NCBI GenBank assembly: GCA_958295815.1
Contig: OY282374.1
Location: 2,500,856 to 2,564,855, forward strand
Reading direction: 5' to 3'
Length of the DNA: 64,000 nt
Origin: Candidatus Poribacteria bacterium
GTDB lineage: Bacteria; Poribacteria; WGA-4E; WGA-3G
This document shows positions 43,353 to 52,222 of the stretch, one piece after another; within the stretch, counting starts at the first letter, position 1; each line of letters starts with the position of its first letter. Made by a program: the position numbers and the translations under genes. The notes beneath the pieces were generated by a model. It did not search any database. It had not been told where the DNA came from and was given only the letters and a program-made list of their open reading frames with translations.

Positions 43353-45035
43353 ATGCAATTCTTCATCGACATAATCCTCTCAATTCTCCCGTACATCAAA
43401 ACGATCTTTCTCGCGATTATTCCCCTGGGTTTCATCATTTTCATCCATGAACTTGGTCACTTCTATGCGGCGAAACGGTGTGGTATTAAAGTACACACCT
43501 TCTCCCTCGGCTTCGGTCCCAAGCTCGTAGGATTTCAGCGGGGTGAGACAGAATATAAAATTTCGTTGCTACCCTTTGGCGGTTACGTCCAGATGGAGGG
43601 TGAGAATCCAAACGAACAGACCGGTGCAGAGGGTGAATTCGCAAGCGCATCTGTCGCGGATCGCGCATTTGTTGTCGCTGCGGGACCAGTTGTTAACCTC
43701 GTATTTGGTATACTGGTATATTGGCTTATCTTTGCCACCGGTGTCAACTCAGATTCTGCTCGGTTAATCGGTGGTCTTACAGGACAAACGTTGGGAAAAA
43801 AAGAACCGATCCAAGTCGGTTGGATGGCAGACAATGGTGCCGGAGTAAAGGGTGGACTCATGCCCGGTGACACAATCCTCTCAGTCAACGGGGATCCGGT
43901 CAGCCACTGGACGATGTTCCATACCCGTATCTTGACGAGTGCAGATAGAGAATTAGAAATCGTTGTAGAACGAAACGGTGTTCGTCAAGCTCTCTTTGTC
44001 ACACCTGAAGCCGTGTCAAGTGTCAGAGGCGATATGGGTGTTATCAAGGTGAGTGCAAAAGATCAGAGCGTTGTCCGTCACATCAAGGACGGCAGTCTCG
44101 CTGCACAAGCGGGTGTCCAAGTTGATGACTTAATTGAGAGTATTAATGGGGAGCCGGTCTATAACGTTCCGTACTTCGGCTATGGGGTTTGGCACCCATC
44201 AGCGGACTGGAGTGCCGAAAAGCGTAAGGGACTTTATCAACGCATCAATGAAAACGAACAGTCCGTAACGCTCGGGATTCGCCGCGGAGATGAATCTCTG
44301 ACACTGGAAATGCCGGTACACTGGAATGTCGTCGCAAGTGTTGAAGAAGGCAGTATCGCCCAAAGTGCTGGTATCCAGGACGGTGACATGCTCGTCACCC
44401 TTAACGGAGAAACGATAGACAACGCCACGCTTTATTCGCAGCTTCACATGATGGCGAATGATCCGATTGCAATCGGATTCATCCGTGATGGAAACCTAAG
44501 AGAGGTTACCGTGACAGGCGAAACACGAGTTTCAGGCATAGACGCACCACTCTTCGGATTGACGTGGCAAACCTTTCTCAGTGGGATGCAATTCGGTGCA
44601 AAAACACCGCCACTCCCAGAATATGGTATTCTCTCAGGATTGGGAAAAGGCGTTGAAGCGACATGGCTAACTGTTACAACTGTTGGTAGAACGTTGCGAC
44701 AGTTGGTGGGAGGGGAAGTCTCACCGAAGCACCTCGCCGGTCCGATTGGGATAGCCAATGCGACGAGCCGTATGTTTGAGAGGGTCGGTCTAAGCAGTGT
44801 TCTGTTCTTCATCGGGTTTATCAGTATCAACCTCTGTATTGTTAATCTTCTGCCTATTCCGATTGCAGATGGTGGGCAACTGCTATTTTTTGCTGTTGAA
44901 AAAATCCGTGGTAAGCCGATGCCTCGTCGGGCACAAGAGATCGTCCAACAGGTCAGCATTGTGCTTTTGATCGCACTTTTTCTCTATATCACTTGGTTTG
45001 ACGGAATGTCTCTGATACACGACCTGCGGAATTAA
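43353..45035 (+). CDS. rseP: RseP-type site-2 intramembrane metalloprotease with three PDZ domains
   Basis: 560 residues, longer than E. coli RseP (450). FIIFIHELGHFYAAKRCGIK gives the HExxH zinc motif, and NLLPIPIADGGQLLFF provides the second ligand motif (normally LPxPxLDGG, Asp kept). Between them are three PDZ-like domains: near GGLMPGDTILSVNGDPV, AGVQVDDLIESINGEPV and AGIQDGDMLVTLNGETI. E. coli has two, which explains the extra length. In E. coli it cleaves anti-sigma factor RseA; the target here is unknown. Last gene of the cluster with cdsA and dxr. Confidence 0.92.
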   Translation: MQFFIDIILSILPYIKTIFLAIIPLGFIIFIHELGHFYAAKRCGIKVHTFSLGFGPKLVGFQRGETEYKISLLPFGGYVQMEGENPNEQTGAEGEFASASVADRAFVVAAGPVVNLVFGILVYWLIFATGVNSDSARLIGGLTGQTLGKKEPIQVGWMADNGAGVKGGLMPGDTILSVNGDPVSHWTMFHTRILTSADRELEIVVERNGVRQALFVTPEAVSSVRGDMGVIKVSAKDQSVVRHIKDGSLAAQAGVQVDDLIESINGEPVYNVPYFGYGVWHPSADWSAEKRKGLYQRINENEQSVTLGIRRGDESLTLEMPVHWNVVASVEEGSIAQSAGIQDGDMLVTLNGETIDNATLYSQLHMMANDPIAIGFIRDGNLREVTVTGETRVSGIDAPLFGLTWQTFLSGMQFGAKTPPLPEYGILSGLGKGVEATWLTVTTVGRTLRQLVGGEVSPKHLAGPIGIANATSRMFERVGLSSVLFFIGFISINLCIVNLLPIPIADGGQLLFFAVEKIRGKPMPRRAQEIVQQVSIVLLIALFLYITWFDGMSLIHDLRN

Positions 45036-45078
45036 TTTTTAGAAAATCCGGAGAGGCATAGCCTTTTACGCTGAAGTT

Positions 45079-45099
45079 GGCGAGGTTAGAAACCTCGCC
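45079..45099. repeat. hairpin GGCGAGGTT-AGA-AACCTCGCC
   Basis: Perfect 9-bp stem 44 bp after rseP. It belongs to the GGCGAGG hairpin family and may end the rseP transcript. Confidence 0.65.
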
Positions 45100-45142
45100 A
45101 GCGGCGGAATGGTTCTATTTCACTGTCTGAGGAGAATAGACG

Positions 45143-45892
45143 ATGATGATGCAATTCGCAGGTATTACATGTGTCACAGCTCTGTTCTTTTTCGTTTCTT
45201 TCTCTGCCGCAGCAGGAACGTTTCATGAAACCTTTAGAGACGGAAAATTGGAGGCGTGGCAAACACTTTCTCCAACTGATGAAGCACCCGGTTCTTGGGT
45301 GGTCGTCAATGGTGAACTTCACGGAGTCAGTCCTGACCGGTTCCCTCGCTTTATCGTAACCGGCGATGAAACATGGGACCATTATACTGTCGAATTGGAT
45401 ATCAAGCCACTTATAAAGCATGGTGTTGGATCTATTTTCATTGCCACGCGGGTTAAGAGAAACTTGGGGATACGCTGCCGTATTGGTGATCCGATTGTTC
45501 TCAAAAACGGTAAGATACAACATAAAGAAATCATACTTTGTGACTATGGACATCTGGACAGTAGGCTATTCCGTCCCTTCTATCGTGAACTCTATCCACT
45601 TCCAAGATTGAAGAAGTGGGTACATCTTAAGTTAAGTGTTCAACACAACATCCTTACGTTCTGGATTAACGATAAGCAAGTGGTGGAACCAACTGTGATC
45701 CCAGATCCGGGACCTGGCAACGGCGGATTCCTTCACAACTTTCAGACAGGAGGTGCGGGTATTGGTCTCGCCAATTATACAGCGCGCATTGATAATATCG
45801 CTGTCACCGGCGATAATATCCCAAATAATGGATTAGCGGTAACACCCAGAGCTAAACTCGCAACAACATGGGGAAACCTAAAACGATTTTAG
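45143..45892 (+). CDS. secreted DUF1080/LamG-like beta-sandwich protein with LAVxPxxxLxTTW tail
   Basis: 249 residues. Signal peptide 1-24 (ITCVTALFFFVSFSAAAGTF). The mature part resembles the concanavalin-like 3-keto-disaccharide hydrolase/DUF1080 family: ETFRDGKLEAWQTLSP, GSWVVVNGELHGVS, DHYTVELDIKPL, WVHLKLSVQHNILTFWINDK and GGAGIGLANYTARIDNIAVT. It probably binds or cleaves a carbohydrate outside the cell. The last 19 residues, LAVTPRAKLATTWGNLKRF, match the end of the unrelated exported protein at 62223. GAGGAGA lies 10 bases before the start. The second Met (MMMQ) may be used. Confidence 0.75.
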   Translation: MMMQFAGITCVTALFFFVSFSAAAGTFHETFRDGKLEAWQTLSPTDEAPGSWVVVNGELHGVSPDRFPRFIVTGDETWDHYTVELDIKPLIKHGVGSIFIATRVKRNLGIRCRIGDPIVLKNGKIQHKEIILCDYGHLDSRLFRPFYRELYPLPRLKKWVHLKLSVQHNILTFWINDKQVVEPTVIPDPGPGNGGFLHNFQTGGAGIGLANYTARIDNIAVTGDNIPNNGLAVTPRAKLATTWGNLKRF

Positions 45893-45991
45893 AAAATTTC
45901 TACAGATGTGCTCCCGGACGTGGTGCGCGAAGTGTAAAAAAAACTTGTTCAAACACCTCGAATGTGTTAGGTTGCAATTTGTGTGATTATA

Positions 45992-46099
45992 ACCCAAGTT
46001 TCCACCTTTGTAGCATAATCTATTAGATTCGGCTTGTCCGTGCGCAAACTGAAAGTTTACGCTACAAAAACTCTACGATAATCAATCTTCTTCTTGGGT
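45992..46099. mobile_element. TA-flanked MITE, copy 3
   Basis: 108 bp from ACCCAAGTTTCC to TTCTTGGGT, TA outside each end. The interior differs from copies 1 and 2 and has an inverted pair TTTGTAGC ... GCTACAAA. Non-coding. Confidence 0.65.
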
Positions 46100-46139
46100 T
46101 ATTATAGAATATTTCAGACTTATTACGTATAGGCAAAAA

Positions 46140-46856
46140 ATGGACAGAGAGAACCTCAGAAAAGATTACATACAACTTATTGCCAGTGCGAGGGAATACG
46201 TGGAACAACAACTTCAACTCGGTATCACAGAATTAGAGAGCGAACCTGAACAGGACTCGCCTTATGCCGATTTCGATCTACCTGCTTTGACTGCCGACGC
46301 CGAAGGTTGCACGAAGTGTCCGTTACACGAGACGCGGACGAATGTCGTCTTTGGGGTTGGAGATCCGAATGCTGATCTTATGTTTATCGGTGAAGCACCA
46401 GGGGCTGACGAAGACCGACAGGGTGAACCCTTCGTCGGCAGAGCCGGTCAATTGCTGACCCAAATTATTGAGTCAGGTATGAAACTCAAACGCTCGGAAG
46501 TCTACATTGCCAATATCCTCAAATGCCGTCCACCGGGTAATAGGAACCCTGAACCCAACGAGATCGAAACCTGTAGTCCTTACTTGGTACGTCAAATAGA
46601 GCTTATTCAACCGAAGGTAATTGTGGCACTCGGTAGTTTTGCCGCTCAGATGTTACTCGGCACAAAAATCGGCATTACAAAACTTCGCGGTGAATTCCAT
46701 CCGTGTAACGTTCCGGGACTGCGCGTCCTTCCACATAAGAAACCTCCAGTCATTATGCCGACCTTCCACCCAGCGTACCTTCTGAGAAATCCCAATGCCA
46801 AACGCGAGGTATGGGAGGATATTCAAACGGTAATGGGTTTTCTTGCACAAGCATAA
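46140..46856 (+). CDS. family 4 uracil-DNA glycosylase (Fe-S)
   Basis: 238 residues. C57 and C60 ([11 protein letters not shown]) with C129 ([11 protein letters not shown]) and C144 (ETCSPYL) form the [4Fe-4S] ligand set of family 4 UDGs (TIGR00758). [20 protein letters not shown] is the catalytic/uracil-binding motif A, and [15 protein letters not shown] is the second active-site motif. The N-terminal 50 residues are an acidic extension common in this group. It removes uracil from DNA. Start ATG at 46140 lacks a strong Shine-Dalgarno. Confidence 0.92.
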   Translation: MDRENLRKDYIQLIASAREYVEQQLQLGITELESEPEQDSPYADFDLPALTADAEGCTKCPLHETRTNVVFGVGDPNADLMFIGEAPGADEDRQGEPFVGRAGQLLTQIIESGMKLKRSEVYIANILKCRPPGNRNPEPNEIETCSPYLVRQIELIQPKVIVALGSFAAQMLLGTKIGITKLRGEFHPCNVPGLRVLPHKKPPVIMPTFHPAYLLRNPNAKREVWEDIQTVMGFLAQA

Positions 46857-46898
46857 AATCGGGGTTAATATCAGAGACGTCAGCTCAAGAAGACGGAC

Positions 46899-47033
46899 TA
46901 TGGTAGATTTTAGAATTACTTTGACAGTTTGAGGTGGCGAGGCACAGGGACCTCGCCGAACCTCATCTGCGGAGACTCACAAAGGGTGCCTGGTCCGCTG
47001 TCTACTTATTTTTAGAATTCACCATAAATAAAA
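46899..47033. mobile_element. MITE-like element with TATGGTAGATTTTAG / AATTCACCATA ends
   Basis: About 130 bp with imperfect inverted ends (TATGGTAGATTTTAGAATTA against the complement of the end at 47010-47025). It encloses the hairpin GGCGAGG-CACAGGGA-CCTCGCC (46936-46957). Related left ends lie at 28493-28512 and 53364. Confidence 0.5.
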
Positions 47034-47066
47034 GGTAGTTTTCCGCTCGGGGCACGGACAGAAAAT

Positions 47067-49592
47067 ATGGACTATGTGAACGTTGCTTTTCCGCTATCAG
47101 TCAACCAGGTATTCACCTACGGCGTCCCACCGCATCTGGATACGGTTTTGCAACCCGGTGTCCGAGTGTTAGCACCCTTCCGCAGAACCCATGAGGAGGG
47201 GGTCGTCGTTGAACGGTTGACTGAAACCGACCTTGCTCCCAACGTTATCAAAAATATATCCGACTGCCTTGATGATACCCCCACATTCTCCACTGAAATG
47301 CTGACGCTCACCAAATGGATGGCAGACTATTACGTTTCTTCATGGGGGACAGCCCTATTCTGTGCAGTGCCAGCTGCCGTGCGTAGCCAAAAGCAACAAC
47401 GGATACATCTCGCATCTGATGCGCCAGCACCAATCGGAGAAGCACAAAAAGCAATCGTCACCATTTTGGAAACAGAGGGAGATCTTTCTCGGAATCAACT
47501 CGTTCGACGTACCGGCTTGACTTCTCAAGAACTCAGTCCAAGAATCACTGCTCTCCGCAAAAGAGGCATTGTTGATGTCCAAGTCACTCACAAACCGAAA
47601 GCCTCTACGCAGGAGGCTCTTGTCGCGACTTTAGCCTTGCCGGATAGTGATATCGCAGCAGAGATTACACAACTCAAAAGTAGTTCGGACGCTGATGGTG
47701 CTTCGCAACCGTCTTCAGGTAACCGCCTCCACGTCGCTGCTGTCAAACATGCAACGATCCTGCAACTGCTGCTTGATGCAGGTGTTCCGATACCAACTTC
47801 AGAACTGACGAAGCACGTGAACACCAGCGTTAGCTTACTCCGTACGCTTGAAAGGCGCGGATTTATACATATTAAGCGTCAACAAATGGTGCGCAACCCG
47901 CTAAACGCTGAACCGATCGCTGCGACCCAACCATTAGCATTGAATCCAGCACAATCGGAGGCGTTTTCGGAAATTCGGAACATACTCTCATCAGAACCTA
48001 ACGGCAAAGGCGAATGTCCACCGACCTTCCTCCTACACGGTGTAACCGGTAGCGGAAAAACGGAGGTATACATGCAGGCGATGGCAGATATCCTTGACGC
48101 CGGAAAATCGGTCATTGTCTTGGTCCCAGAGATCTCACTTACGCCCCAAACCGCCTCCCGGTTCGTTGGACGCTTTGGGGAGCAGGTCGCCGTGCTTCAT
48201 AGTCGTTTGAGTGATGGCGAACGCTACGACCAGTGGCACCGTATCCAGAAAGGCGAAGCGAATATCGTGATTGGACCACGTTCTGCTGCCTTCGCGCCCG
48301 CCAAAAATCTCGGATTACTGATTATAGACGAAGAGCATTCGGACTCCTATAAATCCGACACCTCGCCACGTTATCACGCACGGGAAGTGGTACAGAAACG
48401 GAGCGAACTCGCAAACTGTCCTGTTGTTCTTGGAAGCGCGACGCCTTCACTTGAGACTTACCATCTCGCAAAAAATGGGGATTACCGACTCCTTAGCCTA
48501 CCTACCCGTGTTCTTGATAGAAAGATGCCGGATGTCCACATCGTTGATATGCGGGCTGAATTGAAAAAGGGAAACCGAACGATCTTCTCTGATCTGCTCC
48601 GAAGTTCAATCGAAGAACGGCTCGTCCGACGCGAACAGATTATCCTGTTTCTCAATAGGCGCGGACATTCTACTTATGTTTTCTGCCGAACTTGTGGCTA
48701 TGTTGAACAGTGTGACAACTGCTCTATCTCGATGACGTTCCATTTTACGACGAAGCAATTGGTCTGCCACCACTGCGGCGATAAACGTCCAAACCAGTCA
48801 TCATGTCCACAGTGTGGGAGTCCTGCCATCCGCTATTTCGGACTCGGTACTGAGTCGGTTGAACAGGAAGTAAAGAAAGCATTTCCAAAAGCGAATGTGA
48901 AGCGGTTTGACGCAGATTCAACGGCTCGAAAAAACGCGCATCAGCAGATTCTAGATGCCTTTGAGGGACAGAAGATTGATATTCTGATAGGTACACAGAT
49001 GGTGTCGAAAGGGTTAGATTTCCCAAATGTTACCCTTGTAGGGGTCATCGCCGCCGACACTGCCCTGAATCTTCCAGACTTTCGGGCAAGTGAACAGACC
49101 TTTAGCCTCCTGACGCAGGTTGCTGGACGCTCTGGACGCGCAGAACTTGAAGGTAAAGTCGTCATACAAACTTATATGCCCGGACATTACTCGATTGCGG
49201 CGGCACAGAAACACGATTACATCGGTTTCTATACACAAGAACTTGAAGCGCGTAACGCCTTCCGATACCCACCGTTCTCGCATGTCGCGACCCTCTTGCT
49301 TCGCGGTAAAGATGAGAAAGAGGTTATAGATGCCGCACATGTCGTTCGGGAACATCTTGAGATTTGGCAAACTGACCAGGGATATACATCTCGTCCAGTA
49401 GAAATCCTCGGTCCCGCACCGGCACCACTCTCGAAAATTGAAGGGAAATTTCGGTGGCATTTCTTGCTCCGAAGCCATTCCGTTGAAATGATAAGTCGAC
49501 TTCTTAAGTCATTAACCGATGAATCACCAATCGCAATGAAATCAGGTGCGGTTGAATTTATCATTGACATTGATCCAACGAGTACACTCTAA
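47067..49592 (+). CDS. priA: primosomal protein N' (PriA helicase)
   Basis: 841 residues. N-terminal 3'BD and winged-helix domains (VNVAFPLSVNQVFTY; GVRVLAPF), then the helicase with Walker A GVTGSGKTEVYMQ, DEEH (LIIDEEHSDSYKSD), ARYHAREV-type YHAREVVQKR, and GSATPSLETY. The zinc-binding insert has paired CxxC motifs: CRTCGYVEQCDNC and CHHCGDKRPNQSSCPQC. The C-terminal helicase half has GTQMVSKGLDFPNVTLVGV and QVAGRSGRAELEG. PriA restarts stalled replication forks. Normal length. It may be cotranscribed with the aldolase-like gene, 21 bp downstream. Confidence 0.96.
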   Translation: MDYVNVAFPLSVNQVFTYGVPPHLDTVLQPGVRVLAPFRRTHEEGVVVERLTETDLAPNVIKNISDCLDDTPTFSTEMLTLTKWMADYYVSSWGTALFCAVPAAVRSQKQQRIHLASDAPAPIGEAQKAIVTILETEGDLSRNQLVRRTGLTSQELSPRITALRKRGIVDVQVTHKPKASTQEALVATLALPDSDIAAEITQLKSSSDADGASQPSSGNRLHVAAVKHATILQLLLDAGVPIPTSELTKHVNTSVSLLRTLERRGFIHIKRQQMVRNPLNAEPIAATQPLALNPAQSEAFSEIRNILSSEPNGKGECPPTFLLHGVTGSGKTEVYMQAMADILDAGKSVIVLVPEISLTPQTASRFVGRFGEQVAVLHSRLSDGERYDQWHRIQKGEANIVIGPRSAAFAPAKNLGLLIIDEEHSDSYKSDTSPRYHAREVVQKRSELANCPVVLGSATPSLETYHLAKNGDYRLLSLPTRVLDRKMPDVHIVDMRAELKKGNRTIFSDLLRSSIEERLVRREQIILFLNRRGHSTYVFCRTCGYVEQCDNCSISMTFHFTTKQLVCHHCGDKRPNQSSCPQCGSPAIRYFGLGTESVEQEVKKAFPKANVKRFDADSTARKNAHQQILDAFEGQKIDILIGTQMVSKGLDFPNVTLVGVIAADTALNLPDFRASEQTFSLLTQVAGRSGRAELEGKVVIQTYMPGHYSIAAAQKHDYIGFYTQELEARNAFRYPPFSHVATLLLRGKDEKEVIDAAHVVREHLEIWQTDQGYTSRPVEILGPAPAPLSKIEGKFRWHFLLRSHSVEMISRLLKSLTDESPIAMKSGAVEFIIDIDPTSTL

Positions 49593-49613
49593 AGATAAAG
49601 GAATTCATTATAA

Positions 49614-50567
49614 ATGGGCAACCGGATATTTGATAAACTCGCTGATTTGGAGTTGCTTGCACGCAGTCCGATCTTGGTCTTTGCCGCCGATCCACTTGCA
49701 TCCGCAGGCATTAAAGGACTCGGACAGGTGCAGCATCCGAAACCACATTACCGAACACATGCCGAGTTTTTGCAACTGCAACGCGATCTTGTTGCGGACG
49801 GGCAGCTTGACGGACTCTTGATGACACCCGCCGATGCAGAAACGCTTGCGCTTGAAGAAAACCTGTTTGAAAATACACCGATTACACCAATCGTCCGAAT
49901 GAACTCAGAGACAGCGATCTGGAACCCACGGTTCGGGGTCTATACCTCAAGTCCGTCAATGCCGTTTCAGACGGTTTTCCCAGAAGATATGCAACGCTAT
50001 TGTGAGGCACTGATCGGTCCCGCACTTGAATGTCGAGTCAACCTCGGATTGTATTCCATTACGCTCAACAACGATCCTATCGCTGATGAACGGATGCTCC
50101 AAGCCTACGTGCAATTCGCACACGTCGTCGGTGAGATTGAAGGTTTCGATCACTTATTAGAAGTCTTTTTACCGAACATTAAGTTGCCGGGGATGGACGA
50201 TGAAAAGCGCGGCATGTACGTCGCCGATTCCATTGTCCGCACGATGAGTTACCTACGGAAACATCAGCGTCCGCGTTTTATCAAAACCGCTTACACGACT
50301 GCTGATGTCTGGACTGAATTGTGTCAATTTGATACGACACTGGTCATCGGTGCCTTGGGTGGACCCCGACAAAATGCGCGTAGCACCTTCGCACTGGCAC
50401 ACAATGTTGTGAGCAACGGTGGACGTGCTGCCTTGTTTGGTCGTACCATTTTCGGTGAAGACGCACCGGTAGGCTTTGTGCAATGTCTCCGACGTGTTAT
50501 CGATAGCGATCTGGATCCGCAGGATGCGCATGCGGAGTATCAAAAAATCCTCCGATCGCGTCTGTAA
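49614..50567 (+). CDS. class I aldolase-like TIM-barrel protein (DhnA/LsrF-related)
   Basis: 317 residues. I place it with DhnA-type class I aldolases by the barrel pattern and by RPRFIKTAYTTADVW, where Lys in KTAYT is at the Schiff-base position. Later elements are LVIGALGGPRQNARSTFALA and GGRAALFGRTIFG, a phosphate-binding pattern like the GGxK...GRNI(W/F) of the family. The substrate is unknown. It follows priA by 21 bp, with an AAAGGA ribosome-binding site in the gap. The fold assignment is by motif and unverified. Confidence 0.65.
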   Translation: MGNRIFDKLADLELLARSPILVFAADPLASAGIKGLGQVQHPKPHYRTHAEFLQLQRDLVADGQLDGLLMTPADAETLALEENLFENTPITPIVRMNSETAIWNPRFGVYTSSPSMPFQTVFPEDMQRYCEALIGPALECRVNLGLYSITLNNDPIADERMLQAYVQFAHVVGEIEGFDHLLEVFLPNIKLPGMDDEKRGMYVADSIVRTMSYLRKHQRPRFIKTAYTTADVWTELCQFDTTLVIGALGGPRQNARSTFALAHNVVSNGGRAALFGRTIFGEDAPVGFVQCLRRVIDSDLDPQDAHAEYQKILRSRL

Positions 50568-50854
50568 CGGGTGAGGTAGAACATTAAGTGCTGGGTGGTG
50601 GACGCTTCAATAACCCCCTAAATCCCCCTTATCAGGGGGACGTGCTACATATCCATGGACAGGCGAGGTAAGAAACCTCGCCTTCTATAAGTGTATAGGT
50701 AATTATGGGCTTTACTATATTAACGCAAGTTGCCACGGGGGAATTCGGGGTTACAAACCCCTCCCACAATCAGAATATCACTTCAAACGCTTTGTTGAAA
50801 CGTTAGTAGCAACTTGGGTTATATTAATAATTCCATAAACGGCGAGGCTCCTAA
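50568..50854. other. gap with three kinds of small repeat
   Basis: No gene. It contains CCCCCTAAATCCCCCTTATC with GGGGGA (50611-50640), a GGCGAGGTA-AGAAACCTCGCC hairpin (50662-50682), GGTAATTATGGGCTTTACTA (shared with 28.5 kb) and MITE copy 4. Confidence 0.65.
50723..50819. mobile_element. TA-flanked MITE, copy 4
   Basis: 97 bp from ACGCAAGTTGC to GCAACTTGGGT with TA outside both ends. The interior has GGGGTTACAAACCCCTCCCA and CGCTTTGTTGAAACGTT, as in copy 1. Confidence 0.75.
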
Positions 50855-52117
50855 ATGTCAGAGCAATCCTTAGAAAAACCGCGCATTCTCCTGCTGCTTC
50901 CGACACGAACCTATCGGGCAACCGATTTTCTCGCCGCTGCTATGAAACTCAACGTGGAGGTCGTTGTGGCTTCGGAGGAAGCCGCGACAACTGCAGACCT
51001 CTCGCCTCGCGATTCTCTTGTGCTTGACTTTAGCACCCCAGAAGCCGCAACCCAGACGATCGTCGAATTTGCTCAAACACACCCCATCGCTGCAATCGTC
51101 GGTGTTGATGACGACACTACACTCCTTGCCACAACAGCGTCAGAATCACTCGGACTTCCACACAACCCGGTTGAATCCGCGAAAGCCACACGGGACAAAT
51201 ATCGCTTGCGACATACGTTGGCGACCCGTGGCGTTGCATGTCCGAAGTTCAGGCGTTTTTCGATCTGCGACGAGATCGCTGAAGTTAGTAAACATGTTGA
51301 TTATCCGTGCGTTATCAAACCGCTCTCTCTATCCGCAAGTCGTGGCGTCATTCGGGCAGACAATCCCAATGAATTTAGTGATGCCTTTCGGCGCGTCGCA
51401 ACACTTCTCCATGCCATAGAAAAGGCTGCAGACCCCGACACCGAATCACCACGCTTGGAGGTATTGGTTGAAGATTACATCCCCGGCATAGAGGTGGCTC
51501 TTGAGGGCATTCTCTTAGATGGCGAACTTAAGACGCTCGCACTTTTCGACAAACCCGATCCGCTTGAAGGTCCCTTTTTTGAGGAGACCTTATACATCAC
51601 CCCTTCACGCCTATCGCCGACTATTCAAAATGAACTGCAAAGCACGACATCGGAAGCCGCCGCTGCGTTAGGATTGCACCACGGACCTGTCCACGCCGAA
51701 TTACGCTACAATGCTGATGGCGCACATCTCATTGAAATCGCGGCTCGGACGATAGGGGGACTCTGTTCTCGTACGTTGCGATTCGGCACGGGGATGTCGT
51801 TGGAGGAACTCGTGATTCGACACGCAATCGGGCAACACGTGGAAACGCTTGACCGAGAGAAGCAGGCAGCGGGTGTGATGATGATTCCTGTTCCGAAAGC
51901 GGGGATCTTGGGTGAAGTGCGTGGCAAAACAGCGGCGCGGAAGGTAGATGGTGTTACGGAAGTCAACATCACCATCCCGATTGGTGGTGAGGTCGTCCCG
52001 TTGCCAGAGGGTGCGCGGTATCTCGGTTTCATCTTTGCGAGTGCAGAAACACCGGAGGTAGTCGAGACAGCACTTCGTGAGGCGCATCGTCGTTTGGAGT
52101 TTGTGATTCTGGCGTAA
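50855..52117 (+). CDS. ATP-grasp domain carboxylate-amine ligase
   Basis: 420 residues. An N-terminal preATP-grasp Rossmann part (RILLLLPTRTYRATDFLAAA; AIVGVDDDTTLLAT) is followed by the ATP-grasp fold: DKYRLRHTLATRGVACPKF, YPCVIKPLSLSASRGVIRAD (ATP-binding Lys and loop), VLVEDYIPGIEVALEGILLD, HAELRYNADGAHLIEIAART (Mg-binding Glu and Asn/Glu). Members join a carboxylate to an amine via an acylphosphate; examples are L-amino-acid ligases and biotin carboxylase-like enzymes. The substrate is not predictable, and no biosynthetic partner is adjacent. A ribosome-binding site is weak (GGCGAGG). Confidence 0.85.
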   Translation: MSEQSLEKPRILLLLPTRTYRATDFLAAAMKLNVEVVVASEEAATTADLSPRDSLVLDFSTPEAATQTIVEFAQTHPIAAIVGVDDDTTLLATTASESLGLPHNPVESAKATRDKYRLRHTLATRGVACPKFRRFSICDEIAEVSKHVDYPCVIKPLSLSASRGVIRADNPNEFSDAFRRVATLLHAIEKAADPDTESPRLEVLVEDYIPGIEVALEGILLDGELKTLALFDKPDPLEGPFFEETLYITPSRLSPTIQNELQSTTSEAAAALGLHHGPVHAELRYNADGAHLIEIAARTIGGLCSRTLRFGTGMSLEELVIRHAIGQHVETLDREKQAAGVMMIPVPKAGILGEVRGKTAARKVDGVTEVNITIPIGGEVVPLPEGARYLGFIFASAETPEVVETALREAHRRLEFVILA

Positions 52118-52222
52118 GAGATGGTTGTTGGTTATAAGTTATCTGAATCGTGGATTTTCGCGGATTCTAGTAGGTTGCTTACCCTATCCTACCCCCTTGA
52201 GTTGGACGGACGTCCTCATAGG

